A stretch of DNA of 35,258 bases, taken from assembly GCA_017450215.1 (NCBI GenBank), contig JAFSVH010000078.1, positions 1 to 35,258 on the forward strand, in the 5' to 3' direction. The stretch comes from Bacilli bacterium (GTDB lineage Bacteria; Bacillota_I; Bacilli_A; ML615J-28; CAG-698). The position numbers and the translations under genes are program-made. Shown here piece by piece: positions 25,735 through 34,609 of this stretch (the first letter of the stretch is position 1; each line of letters opens with the position of its first letter). The notes beneath the pieces were generated by a model. The model searched no databases. It saw nothing but the letters and a program-made list of their open reading frames with translations, and had not been told where the DNA came from.

Positions 25735-26292
25735 TTAGAATTCAAGAATTGACTTTTCTTTTTCTTTTGCAACTTCTTCAAGTTTACCAATATATTTATC
25801 AGTCATCTTTTGGCAATCTTCTTGTCTATTCTTAAGTTCATCTTCAGAAATTAATGATTCTTTTTCTAAATCCTTTAAATCTTCATTTACTTCTCTTCTA
25901 ATGTTACGAATATTAACTTTAGCTTCTTCAAGTTGTTTCTTAACTTCTTTAACTAAATCTTTTCTCACAGCTTCAGTTAGAGGAGGGAAGAATATTCTTA
26001 ATACTTGACCATCATTTTGTGGATTTAGTCCAAGTCCACTAGTAGCAATTGCTTTTTCGATATCTCTTAGAATAGATTTATCGAAAGGCTTAATCATCAA
26101 TGTTGTAGCTTCTGGAGTTGATATAGTTGCAATTTGATTAATAGGCATATCTGATCCATAATAGCTAACTCTTACTTTATTCAATAAACCAGGATTAGCT
26201 CTTCCTGTCTTGATAAGTTGTAGACCAGTCTTATAAGTCTCAACTGCTTTTTCCATTTTTGCTTGTCCAGCATCAATAATACTTTGTGGCAT
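25735..26292 (-). CDS. frr: ribosome recycling factor
   Basis: A 185-residue RRF of standard length. It shows the family's GRANPGLL (about residues 30-37), the YYGSDMPINQIATIS segment, PFDKSILRDIEKAI, and the LTEAVRKDLVKEVKKQ helix. RRF and EF-G split the post-termination ribosome. AAAGGAG lies 7 bases before the ATG. It is 31 bases after pyrH, in the usual order. Its stop codon is followed directly by the amidase's ribosome binding site. Confidence 0.97.
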   Translation of the reverse strand: MPQSIIDAGQAKMEKAVETYKTGLQLIKTGRANPGLLNKVRVSYYGSDMPINQIATISTPEATTLMIKPFDKSILRDIEKAIATSGLGLNPQNDGQVLRIFFPPLTEAVRKDLVKEVKKQLEEAKVNIRNIRREVNEDLKDLEKESLISEDELKNRQEDCQKMTDKYIGKLEEVAKEKEKSILEF

Positions 26293-26323
26293 ATATTTTC
26301 TCCTTTAATATTATTATTTTTTA

Positions 26324-27028
26324 TTATTTAGTAACCAATGTACCAATTGAATAATCTATAGCAGCTCTAGCAATGTTTCCAGGAACATTCATATCAAATA
26401 CAACGATATCGATATCATTTTCCATGCATAATGCAGCTGCAGTCATATCCATTACTTGTAAGTGCTTCTCAACTATCTCAGCATGAGTAATCTTAGAATA
26501 TCTCTTAGCATTCTTTACTTTTCTAGGATCGTCATCATAAATTCCATCAACACCGTTCTTTGCCATTAAAATGACATCACAATTTAATTCAACAGCTCTT
26601 AAAGCAGCACATGTATCAGTTGAGAAGAATGGATTTCCTGTTCCTCCACCAAAAATACAAATAATGCCTTTCTTTAAATGAGAATCAGCTTTACGTCTAA
26701 TATAAGGCTCTGCAATTTGAGGCATATTGATAGCGGTTAAAACTCTAGTTTCAAGCCCTAACTTCTCAAGTGCAGATTGAAGTGCACAACAATTTAAAAT
26801 AGTACCAAGCATTCCCATGTAATCAGCATTAGTTCTATCCATTCCATTTTCAATTGCATCTCGACCTCTCCAAATATTACCAGCACCACAAACAATTCCA
26901 ATTGCAATATCACCTAAATCATGTAATTGCTTAATTTCTTTAGCCATCTTATTGACAATATTCATATCAATGGTTTTATTTACACCGCCTAAAGCTTCTC
27001 CGCTAATTTTTAGAATTACTCTTTTCAT
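26324..27028 (-). CDS. pyrH: uridylate kinase
   Basis: A 234-residue UMP kinase of the amino-acid kinase fold, which makes UDP from UMP and ATP. It has KISGEALGG at the N-terminus, the GNIWRGR turn, GGGTGNPFFSTDT (nucleotide binding), and VFDMNVPGN near the end. The bacterial enzyme is hexameric and unrelated to eukaryotic UMP/CMP kinase. AGGAG lies 6 bases before the ATG. A hairpin terminator between tsf and this gene may lower its transcript relative to rpsB-tsf. Confidence 0.97.
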   Translation of the reverse strand: MKRVILKISGEALGGVNKTIDMNIVNKMAKEIKQLHDLGDIAIGIVCGAGNIWRGRDAIENGMDRTNADYMGMLGTILNCCALQSALEKLGLETRVLTAINMPQIAEPYIRRKADSHLKKGIICIFGGGTGNPFFSTDTCAALRAVELNCDVILMAKNGVDGIYDDDPRKVKNAKRYSKITHAEIVEKHLQVMDMTAAALCMENDIDIVVFDMNVPGNIARAAIDYSIGTLVTK

Positions 27029-27054
27029 CTTGTTCTCCTATTTAATACTACAAA

Positions 27055-27072
27055 AAGGCACACCTGTGCCTT
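27055..27072 (-). terminator. internal hairpin terminator between tsf and pyrH
   Basis: A 7-base stem AAGGCAC / GTGCCTT with a 4-base loop, ending on the minus strand in a run of T. It lies 13 bases after the tsf stop and about 27 bases before pyrH. No separate pyrH promoter is visible, so it probably reduces rather than stops transcription. Confidence 0.7.
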
Positions 27073-27084
27073 CTTGTTTTTTAA

Positions 27085-27957
27085 TTATTTTGCAACTGCA
27101 GCCATAACTTCAGCTACGAAATCATCTTTTCTCTTTTCAATTCCTTCACCAACAGCAAGACGAACGAAAGACTTAATAGCACAGTTCTTACTCTTTACAT
27201 ATTCGCCTACAGTTTGATCAGGATTCTTTACAAATGCTTGTTCAACTAAACAAACTTCTTTTAAAGATTTTTGTAATCTACCTTGAACCATCTTATCAAC
27301 GATAGCAGCTGGCTTTCCTTCATTTAAAGCTTCTTGCTTTAAGATTTCAGTCTCACTCTTGATATATTCAGGATCAATTGAATTTCTATCTAAATATCTA
27401 GGGCTCATAGCAGCAACATGCATACATACATCTTTAGCACATTCAGCATTCTCACCATCTAAGATAGCGAAAGAAACAATCTTACCATTCATATGTGCAT
27501 AAGCACCAAATACTTGATTATCAGCCTTTTCATAAGCACTAACTCTTCTTAATGAAATCTTTTCACCAATAGTAGCAGTAGCATTAACAATTAAATCAGC
27601 AACTTTAACACCTTCATAAAGAGCTTCATTAGCTTCTTCATCATTCTTAGCACCACTAGCAAGTAATGCCTTACCAATTTGTTCTACTAATTCAACGAAT
27701 TTAGGATTCTTAGCAACGAAATCAGTTTCACTATTTACTTCATATAATACAGCCTTATTTCCATCAATTGCATAAGCACAAACACCTTCAGCAGAAATTC
27801 TTGATGCTTTCTTTGTAGCTTTTGTGATACCTTGTTCACGTAACCATTTAACAGCTTCTTCTAAATTTCCATCAGTTTCCATTAATGCTTTCTTGCAATC
27901 CATCATTCCAGCACCAGTTTGTTCACGTAGTTCTTTAACTTGTTGAGCAGTAACCAT
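27085..27957 (-). CDS. tsf: elongation factor Ts
   Basis: A 290-residue EF-Ts. The N-terminal UBA-like domain is typical (LREQTGAGMMDCKKAL), and TDFVAKN marks the core that releases GDP from EF-Tu. The protein has two core subdomains and a coiled-coil region and is the normal length. AGGAGG is 7 bases before the ATG. It follows rpsB by 24 bases in the conserved order. Confidence 0.97.
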   Translation of the reverse strand: MVTAQQVKELREQTGAGMMDCKKALMETDGNLEEAVKWLREQGITKATKKASRISAEGVCAYAIDGNKAVLYEVNSETDFVAKNPKFVELVEQIGKALLASGAKNDEEANEALYEGVKVADLIVNATATIGEKISLRRVSAYEKADNQVFGAYAHMNGKIVSFAILDGENAECAKDVCMHVAAMSPRYLDRNSIDPEYIKSETEILKQEALNEGKPAAIVDKMVQGRLQKSLKEVCLVEQAFVKNPDQTVGEYVKSKNCAIKSFVRLAVGEGIEKRKDDFVAEVMAAVAK

Positions 27958-27981
27958 TGTATTTCCTCCTATAAAACTTTC

Positions 27982-28950
27982 TTATTCGTTAACTTCTGTT
28001 TTAACTTCTGTTTTAACTTCTGTTTTAACTTCTTCTACAACTTCTGTAGGAGCTTCAACTTTTGCTTCTTCTAAAGTAGCTTCAGCTTTAACTTCTTCAG
28101 CGTTTTCTTCTTGTTTAATTACAGTAACTTTAACTTCTTTCTTTGTGAAAGGCTTCTTTTGTCCTTGATAAGGTTTCTTTCCTTGACGTTCAGGTTTGTT
28201 ACCTTTAGGAGCACGATTTCTTGGATCTTGTGGTTCTGGTTCATCAGTGAATACAACTTCAATTGGCGTTCCACCATTAGCTTCTACAACAGCATTAGCC
28301 ATAGTAGCAGTAATTAATTTAACTGATCTGATTGCATCATCATTTGCAGGAATAATGAAATCAACATCATCAGGATCACAGTTTGTATCAACTAGACCAA
28401 AAATAGGAATGTTTAATCTTCTTGCTTCAAGTACAGCATTGTGTTCAGTCTTTGGATCAACAATGTATAATGCAGCAGGAAGTTCTTTCATATCTTTAAT
28501 TCCACTAAAATATTTATCTAATTTAGCTTTTTCTTTCTTGATTAAGATAACTTCTTTCTTAGGTAAAACATCAAATGTTCCATCAGCTTCCATTTCTTCA
28601 AATCTATGTAATTTTGCAATACTCTTCTTAATAGTCTTAAAATTAGTAAGAGTTCCGCCTAACCATCTTTGGTCTACATAATATTGACCAGCACGAATAG
28701 CTTCTTCTTTAATAACATCTTGAGTTTGTTTTCTTGTACCAACAAATAAAACTGATCCACCATTTTGAGCAATTGTATATAATTGCTTATAAGCTTCTTC
28801 AACTAAAACTTCAGTTTTTTCTAAGTTGATAATGTAGATACCATTTCTCTCTTCAAAAATATACTCTTTCATCTTAGGGTTCCAACGGCGAGTATTATGT
28901 CCGAAATGAACGCCAGCTTCTAGTAATTGTTTTTTTGTAATTACAGCCAT
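27982..28950 (-). CDS. rpsB: 30S ribosomal protein S2 with extended acidic/basic tail
   Basis: A 322-residue S2; the family is usually near 240-260. The core is normal: [16 protein letters not shown] near the start, [23 protein letters not shown], and [14 protein letters not shown]. From about residue 238 there is a low-complexity tail, first basic ([19 protein letters not shown]) and then rich in Glu, Val, Lys and Thr, ending in three KTEV repeats encoded by a 12-base DNA repeat. The tail may be disordered on the outer face of the 30S. AAGGAG lies 10 bases before the ATG. It is the first gene of rpsB-tsf-pyrH-frr, with a structured leader. Confidence 0.97.
   Translation of the reverse strand: MAVITKKQLLEAGVHFGHNTRRWNPKMKEYIFEERNGIYIINLEKTEVLVEEAYKQLYTIAQNGGSVLFVGTRKQTQDVIKEEAIRAGQYYVDQRWLGGTLTNFKTIKKSIAKLHRFEEMEADGTFDVLPKKEVILIKKEKAKLDKYFSGIKDMKELPAALYIVDPKTEHNAVLEARRLNIPIFGLVDTNCDPDDVDFIIPANDDAIRSVKLITATMANAVVEANGGTPIEVVFTDEPEPQDPRNRAPKGNKPERQGKKPYQGQKKPFTKKEVKVTVIKQEENAEEVKAEATLEEAKVEAPTEVVEEVKTEVKTEVKTEVNE
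27991..28026. repeat. 12-base tandem repeat in the 3' end of rpsB
   Basis: Three exact copies of AACTTCTGTTTT (27991, 28003, 28015), followed by a partial fourth, encode KTEV units at the S2 C-terminus. Copy number could change by slippage without a frameshift. Confidence 0.85.
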
Positions 28951-29103
28951 AATTTTAAATCTCCTTTTTCTTTCGTTTTTTCTTCCACAAATTCCAATGA
29001 GTGTCGCAACAATAAAAACCTAGAATAAACTTGTTTTTATTGCACTCAGCAACACCTACCTTTGTGTGGTTATTGGCAAAATGTAAGCTACACATCTTTA
29101 GCC
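28951..29103 (-). promoter_or_regulatory. structured leader of the rpsB operon, candidate S2 autoregulatory RNA
   Basis: About 150 bases between the promoter and rpsB. In the RNA, a 10-base stem (29010-29019 with 29033-29042) is extended by a 5-base stem (28999-29003 with 29043-29047), with a 6-base bulge TTGCGA on one strand. This hairpin is enclosed by a 5-base closing helix (28985-28989 with 29065-29069). A further small hairpin lies near the 5' end (29084-29090 with 29099-29106). No T run follows, so it is not a terminator. Repression by S2 binding its own leader is known in other bacteria; here it is inferred. Confidence 0.5.
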
Positions 29104-29109
29104 TTAAGC

Positions 29110-29138
29110 ATTATACCATATATTTATTATAATATCTA
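29110..29138 (-). promoter_or_regulatory. promoter of the rpsB operon
   Basis: TAGATA (29133-29138), a 17-base spacer ending in TGG, and TATAAT (29110-29115) on the minus strand: an extended -10 promoter. No terminator separates it from the lipoprotein gene upstream, so readthrough is possible. Confidence 0.7.
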
Positions 29139-29150
29139 GTCTTTTTTTAT

Positions 29151-30563
29151 TTAATTTTGCTTTTCTTCCCACTTAGCATATACTTTGATATCATCATAAA
29201 CTTTTGTAACTCTATTTCCTGCTTCATCATGCCATCCTAAGAATTCATAACCATCTCTAGTTACATCCTCAGGTAAAGTAACATAATCATGCTCAGAATC
29301 TGAATATACTAATTTCACATAACCAACTCCAGGAATATGGTCAAGTGCATAATTTACTCTATCACTATTAAACCAACGATATTTATCATGTAAATTTTCG
29401 CTTGTGAAAAAGAAGAATTTAGCAGTATCTACCATTGATGCCCATGGTTCAGCAAAGAAATCATTACCATGTGGATCAGTTTGTGAATATCCTTCATCAG
29501 TTCTCCAATATTCAAAAAACACAATCAAATGATTAATGAAATCACGATATTTATTGTTTTGATAACAATAACCAATAAATGTATCAACTGGTTGGCCTTC
29601 AACTTTACCATCGATATCAACAGTTACATATAGATTCCCAAAACTATCTCCTGTATGATATAAATCACTTCTATTACCAACTTTCCAAGTATTAAAATAT
29701 TCTAAGAAATCATCAATGCTCTCAATATTTATTCTATTAAAATCATAACTCTTATCTAAAAGGAAATTATAAAAATCAGTCAAAAAGGCAATTCTTAAAT
29801 CATCTTTTGTTTCAAAGCAATCATATCCAAAATCATATTCGATATCAATACTAGATCCATCTGCTTTTTTAAATCTACCATTTAAAGTTATTTCTTCTTT
29901 AATTTCTGTTTCAAAATCAAATAATTCATTATCTTTAAACCAACCAATGAAATCATAATCTTTTTTTGTTGGATTAGTAAGTCCAGTAATTTTAGAACCA
30001 TAATCTACATCAATTTCACTCGTTTCGTCATTCACAATTAATGTAACTTTAATTTTTACAGGTTCATAATAAGCATATAAGGAAATAGCTTCTTTAATTT
30101 GAGTATTAAAATTAAAGGCTACGCCATTATATCTCCATTCAATAAAATTATGTCCTTCCATACTTGGAGCAGTAATTTCAGGTGCACATCTATCTTCATA
30201 AACTCCAATAGTTTTAAGAAGCTTATCTTGAACATAATAGCTTACATCATATTTTTCAGCTAATTCTTTTTGAAGTTCAAATCTTGCAATTAAATTGATG
30301 TCATGATCAATTGGAATAGCTGGATCAAATTTCTCTAATGTTACTTTATCAAACCAACCAACAAAATCATAATCTTCTTTATCAGGTTGAGATGGAGTAA
30401 CAACTAATTGACCTGATTTAATTGTTTTTTCAATTATTTCTTCCCCATTATCTAAATCAAATGTGACTCTATAATAAACATCATTATCACAATTTGTGAA
30501 AAGGAAAAGAGAAAGACAAATAATTAAACAAATTAATATCTTCTTTAAATTAATTCTTTTCAT
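29151..30563 (-). CDS. lipoprotein with four InlB B-repeats and an unrecognised module
   Basis: A 470-residue protein. I start it at the ATG at 30563 with GGAG 6 bases upstream; two earlier in-frame ATGs lie in or before that site. The signal peptide ends FTNC (Cys25); Asn before the Cys is unusual for a lipobox. Three B-repeats follow (about 31-96, 104-168, 170-232), with YDFVGW, HNFIEW and YDFIGW. Then comes a module of about 175 residues (about 238-411) of unknown function, rich in Phe, Tyr, Trp and Asp. A fourth B-repeat (YEFLGW) ends the protein. The module resembles one in the GDPD lipoprotein. It lies 24 bases after the GH18 gene and is likely the last gene of the operon that starts near 35.1 kb. 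Confidence 0.8.
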   Translation of the reverse strand: MKRINLKKILICLIICLSLFLFTNCDNDVYYRVTFDLDNGEEIIEKTIKSGQLVVTPSQPDKEDYDFVGWFDKVTLEKFDPAIPIDHDINLIARFELQKELAEKYDVSYYVQDKLLKTIGVYEDRCAPEITAPSMEGHNFIEWRYNGVAFNFNTQIKEAISLYAYYEPVKIKVTLIVNDETSEIDVDYGSKITGLTNPTKKDYDFIGWFKDNELFDFETEIKEEITLNGRFKKADGSSIDIEYDFGYDCFETKDDLRIAFLTDFYNFLLDKSYDFNRINIESIDDFLEYFNTWKVGNRSDLYHTGDSFGNLYVTVDIDGKVEGQPVDTFIGYCYQNNKYRDFINHLIVFFEYWRTDEGYSQTDPHGNDFFAEPWASMVDTAKFFFFTSENLHDKYRWFNSDRVNYALDHIPGVGYVKLVYSDSEHDYVTLPEDVTRDGYEFLGWHDEAGNRVTKVYDDIKVYAKWEEKQN

Positions 30564-30587
30564 ATACATCTCCATTTATAACAACAC

Positions 30588-32204
30588 TCATTTTAATTTA
30601 ACACCATTTAATACTTGCATCAAAGTTCCCGTTGGGTCATCTTGATAACTCCAATACATAACACCACCTAAATTCTTTTGAATAGTATAATTATATTTAT
30701 CATTCACACTTGCTGCATTATCAAAGCTAATGACAACTTTATTTTTTGTATCATATAGATAATAAGCGAGAGCACTTGAATCATAGTATTCAACAACATC
30801 TCCACCAAGTCTAGATAAATAATCATTTACAACTGTATCATATTTAATAGTTGATCTCGTTTCGTATTTAGTACCTATTGCAGTCTTTGGGTTTTCAATT
30901 CCAGTATATTTACGAGCATAGAAAGCAATACCAATAACAATCTTTCTTGAATCAACTTTTCGATTTAATAATACATTAGCTCCAACTTTAGCAGTAGATA
31001 AATTAGTAAGATGCTTTACCACACCACTACCATCATCATCAAGATCATAAGTCATAATATAGAAATAATCCATATATTTATTTAGTTCAGTATAATTATA
31101 TCTTTCAGTTGCCCACTCACCACAAGGTACAGCAGCAGAAATCAAATATCCTTCATCCTTTGCTTTTAATGTGTCATAAATCTCTTTCATCAATAAAGTA
31201 AAATTATCTTTATCTTTTGCTTTAGGATATTCCCAATCTAAATCAATTCCATCAAGTTGATATTTCTCCATTACTTCTAGAATAGCATTTGCTACTTGCT
31301 TTCTATTTTCTTCAGTTGAACTGGCTTCACTATATGTATTCCAGAATGTTAAATCGGTATGCCAGCCACCAAGTGACAAGCACACTTTAACACCTTTTCT
31401 ATGCACTTCACTGATTGTATTAATGCTACTAGCACCGCTAACATCAATATAATATACATCATTGCCAGCTTCACTTCTTTTTGCAATCTGAGCAAAACTA
31501 TAATTGATGATATCAATAGTATCATAATCGATATCATTTAATCCATTAAACTTACCATAGAAATAACTAACAACTAATTGCTTATCATTGAATTTACGTT
31601 CTAACTTCTCAATTTTAACCGTCTTATTAAATTCATAATTATCACTTAATTTAAGACATGTGATATTACACTTTACATTAACATTTCTATCTTCACTTGT
31701 ATGATATACTTCACCAACTTCATTAATATATCTTAGATTGTCACTAGACCATTTAAGAACAAAGGTATATTCTGAATAATCATTTTTATAATCATAAAAC
31801 ATTGGAAAATCTAAAGTAAAATTATCTTTATCTATTACTTCAGGAATTATTGTTTCTAAATATCTTTTACATTCTTCAATACCTAAAACTATATATGAAT
31901 TTTCATTTTCTAAATAATTAATAAAATTATTAGCATATACCAAATTTTCATAATTAGTGACTAATGCTTTCTCTTCATCATTTAAATCATTATACATTTG
32001 ATTAGCATAGCTAACATCATCTTTTCTTCTCAATGTAACCTTACCATCAAATTCATCAATTAAATCAATAACAAATTGAACCTTATCTTCATCAATTCCA
32101 TCATCATCAATTCCACCATTAGGTGAAGGATCACTACATCCACATAAGAAAAGCACAAAGACAAAAACAAACAACAAAATTAAACATATTCTTTTATTTT
32201 TCAT
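30588..32204 (-). CDS. GH18 family glycosidase lipoprotein (chitinase / N-acetylglucosaminidase-like)
   Basis: A 538-residue lipoprotein (lipobox LCGC, Cys23). After a linker there is a helical segment (about 42-100) of a kind common in Bacillota surface proteins, an Ig-like region (about 110-200, with KWSSDNL), and a GH18 TIM barrel (about 208-535). The signature DGIDLDWE is intact at 318-325, with the catalytic acid Glu325, and LSLGGW lies at 276-281. GH18 enzymes cut beta-1,4 bonds next to N-acetylglucosamine by substrate-assisted catalysis, in chitin, peptidoglycan or N-glycans; the substrate cannot be read here. Its ATG overlaps the xerC stop, with AAGGAGG inside xerC, so the two are translationally coupled. 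Confidence 0.88.
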   Translation of the reverse strand: MKNKRICLILLFVFVFVLFLCGCSDPSPNGGIDDDGIDEDKVQFVIDLIDEFDGKVTLRRKDDVSYANQMYNDLNDEEKALVTNYENLVYANNFINYLENENSYIVLGIEECKRYLETIIPEVIDKDNFTLDFPMFYDYKNDYSEYTFVLKWSSDNLRYINEVGEVYHTSEDRNVNVKCNITCLKLSDNYEFNKTVKIEKLERKFNDKQLVVSYFYGKFNGLNDIDYDTIDIINYSFAQIAKRSEAGNDVYYIDVSGASSINTISEVHRKGVKVCLSLGGWHTDLTFWNTYSEASSTEENRKQVANAILEVMEKYQLDGIDLDWEYPKAKDKDNFTLLMKEIYDTLKAKDEGYLISAAVPCGEWATERYNYTELNKYMDYFYIMTYDLDDDGSGVVKHLTNLSTAKVGANVLLNRKVDSRKIVIGIAFYARKYTGIENPKTAIGTKYETRSTIKYDTVVNDYLSRLGGDVVEYYDSSALAYYLYDTKNKVVISFDNAASVNDKYNYTIQKNLGGVMYWSYQDDPTGTLMQVLNGVKLK

Positions 32205-33225
32205 TTTTATCTTCCTCCTTTTCTTGACTTTGTAAATGAGACCTTGGGAACTTCTCCATGTATTCTCTTCTTAATTGTTCTTTAGATACATGAGTATAAA
32301 TTTGAGTTGTACTCAAATTTTCATGTCCTAATAATTCCTGAACAGTAATTAAATCAGCACCATTATTAAGTAAATGAGTTGCAAATGAATGACGAAGCAT
32401 ATGAGGACTAATCTTAATATTTTTACTAGTCCTATTCACAATTCGCTCTAATATATCCCTAACTCCTCTAGGAGTTAAATCAGTTCCATTTTTATTAATA
32501 AATAATTTATCTGATTGTTTTCCCTTATTGACACTAGCAAGTGCTATTCTTCCATCAAATAAATATTCGTTCAATTCCTCAATTATCAATTCATGTAAAG
32601 GTAGATATCTCTCTTTTCCACCTTTACCTAAAACAATAACTTGATGATTAACAAAATCGATATCACTTATTTTAATACTGACAAGCTCACTAACACGAAC
32701 ACCAGTTCCATACATGAATTCCAATAAACAATAATCTCTTTGTCCAAGTGGAGTTGATGTATCAATTGATTCAAACATACTATCCACTTCTTCAACATAC
32801 AAAAACTTAGGTAATACTTTTTCAAGCTTTGGGGAATTAACTTCTAAAAATCTATTTTGGGTCACATAACCTTCTCTAGCACAGAATTTATAAAAAGATC
32901 TAAGTGAAGATAATTTTCTTGCCACTGTTCTTGTTTTATATCTTTTACCATCACTATTTACATGTTGATTCAAATAAGCAAGATAATTCCTTTCACCATT
33001 ATTAGAAAAATTAATTAATGAACCAAAATTTTCACTTCTTAAAAACTTTTTAAATTCGATAATATCTCTTTTATAATTCTCTAAAGTATAGGCTGAATAA
33101 TATCGTTCAGATTCGATATAATCAATAAATTGATTTATTATCTCAAAATCTTTCTCATCATCGATTCTAATTTGGTCTTGTCTAACTTCTTCTTGCTTTT
33201 TAGTTGGTCTAATATATTTCCCCAT
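32194..33225 (-). CDS. xerC: tyrosine recombinase XerC
   Basis: A 343-residue tyrosine recombinase with all catalytic residues: Arg177 (GVRVSEL), Lys201 (GKGGKER), His275 and Arg278 (HMLRHSF), His301 (LGHENL) and Tyr310 (TQIYTH). Together with XerD it resolves chromosome dimers at dif during division. Placement directly after trmFO is the Bacillota xerC (codV) locus, so this is a housekeeping enzyme, not a phage integrase. The N-terminus has about 28 more residues than typical. The AGGGAG site is rather far (13 bases) from this ATG, but I see no better start. The usual downstream genes hslV, hslU and codY are absent; a GH18 gene follows instead. Confidence 0.9.
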   Translation of the reverse strand: MGKYIRPTKKQEEVRQDQIRIDDEKDFEIINQFIDYIESERYYSAYTLENYKRDIIEFKKFLRSENFGSLINFSNNGERNYLAYLNQHVNSDGKRYKTRTVARKLSSLRSFYKFCAREGYVTQNRFLEVNSPKLEKVLPKFLYVEEVDSMFESIDTSTPLGQRDYCLLEFMYGTGVRVSELVSIKISDIDFVNHQVIVLGKGGKERYLPLHELIIEELNEYLFDGRIALASVNKGKQSDKLFINKNGTDLTPRGVRDILERIVNRTSKNIKISPHMLRHSFATHLLNNGADLITVQELLGHENLSTTQIYTHVSKEQLRREYMEKFPRSHLQSQEKEEDKNEK

Positions 33226-33270
33226 AAATTATTTTAAACTCCCTAAATAAACTATTTACATTTAATATTT

Positions 33271-34599
33271 TTATAATTGGTTTTCTTTTAATATTTTTTC
33301 TAGTGTTTCTAAACTTCTTAAAGCATACATTTGCTTTCTTTCTCGTTTTGATTTTTTTCTTCCTGAATATTTAATTTCATTAAATAAACAGAAATTAGCA
33401 TTCATTGGAATATATTTTGAATTTTCAGTAGCAACATAATTTTGTAAAGCACCAATTGATGTATCTTTTGAAAAATCAATTAATTCTTCTCCTTTAATTA
33501 ACCTAGCCATATTAATACCAGCAACCATTCCACTTGATGCACTTTCTAAATATCCTTCCACACCAGTAATTTGACCTGCAAAAAATAATTTTTCATCATC
33601 TTTAACTTGATAATATTTATTTAATATCTTAGGTCCATTAATATAAGTATTACGGTGCATTACTCCATATCTCACTATTTCAGCATTCTCAAGTCCAGGA
33701 ATTAATCTAATAATTCTTTTTTGTTCATCCCATTTTAAATGTGTCTGAAAACCTACAATATTATACATTGAATTAGCTGCATCATCTTGTCTCAATTGCA
33801 CAACTGCAAAAGGAGTCTTATTAGTTTTTGGATCTCTTAATCCAACTGGTTTCATCGGACCAAATAACAATGTTTGTTTTCCACGAGAAGCCATATCTTC
33901 AATAGCCATACAACCTTCAAACACGCGATGCTCAAAATCATGACTTACTACTTTTTGAGCATTAATCAATTCATCATAAAACAAATCAAATTCTTCTTCA
34001 GTCATTGGACAATTATAATAGCATGCTTCACCTTTATCATATCGAGATTTTAAATATGCAATATTTGTATTAATTGAATCTTTTAAAATAATTGGTGCAA
34101 CGGCATCAAAGAAGTATAAATCATCATCTCCAAATCTTGCAATTATTCTTTCGCTTAAATTATCAGAACAAAGTGGTCCAGCTGCAATAATTGTATAACC
34201 ATCTAAAAAATCAGTAACTTCATCTTCTATTACATTTACAAATGGATGATTCTTAATTTCTTCAGTTAAATATTTACTAAAATTAATTCTATCTACAGCT
34301 AAAGCACCACCTGCTTCAACCGAAGTCATCTCGGCTGCTCTCATAATTATAGAATCAATTCTTTTCATCTCTTCTTTAAGTAAACCTACTGCATTTTCAA
34401 TTGATTTAGCTCTTAAGCTATTACTGCAAACAAGCTCAGAAAACATATTTGTTTTATGAGCAGGTGTCATCTTACCACCTAATCTCATTTCATATAAATT
34501 TACTCTTATTCCTCTTTTAATTAATTGATATGTAGCTTCAACTCCAGCAAGTCCTGCTCCAACCACATTAACTACAATATTATCTATATCATTGTTCAT
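33271..34599 (-). CDS. trmFO: tRNA (uracil-54-C5)-methyltransferase, folate/FAD-dependent
   Basis: A 442-residue TrmFO. The FAD-binding N-terminus is [13 protein letters not shown], followed by [16 protein letters not shown] with Cys58; the second active-site Cys is Cys230 (FEGCMAIE). The C-terminus has [16 protein letters not shown]. TrmFO methylates U54 of tRNA with methylene-tetrahydrofolate as carbon donor and FADH2/NADPH as reductant. AGAGG is 5 bases before the ATG. It begins 10 bases after the flavin-reductase-like gene. Confidence 0.96.
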   Translation of the reverse strand: MNNDIDNIVVNVVGAGLAGVEATYQLIKRGIRVNLYEMRLGGKMTPAHKTNMFSELVCSNSLRAKSIENAVGLLKEEMKRIDSIIMRAAEMTSVEAGGALAVDRINFSKYLTEEIKNHPFVNVIEDEVTDFLDGYTIIAAGPLCSDNLSERIIARFGDDDLYFFDAVAPIILKDSINTNIAYLKSRYDKGEACYYNCPMTEEEFDLFYDELINAQKVVSHDFEHRVFEGCMAIEDMASRGKQTLLFGPMKPVGLRDPKTNKTPFAVVQLRQDDAANSMYNIVGFQTHLKWDEQKRIIRLIPGLENAEIVRYGVMHRNTYINGPKILNKYYQVKDDEKLFFAGQITGVEGYLESASSGMVAGINMARLIKGEELIDFSKDTSIGALQNYVATENSKYIPMNANFCLFNEIKYSGRKKSKRERKQMYALRSLETLEKILKENQL

Positions 34600-34609
34600 C
34601 GAAACCTCT

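Noticed and set aside
28196-28681. A 161-codon plus-strand open frame
   Set aside because: It lies wholly antisense to rpsB, encodes no recognisable protein, and rpsB is certain.
32194-33225. A phage or mobile-element integrase
   Set aside because: It sits directly after trmFO as chromosomal xerC does in Bacillota, and no attachment sites or phage genes are nearby.
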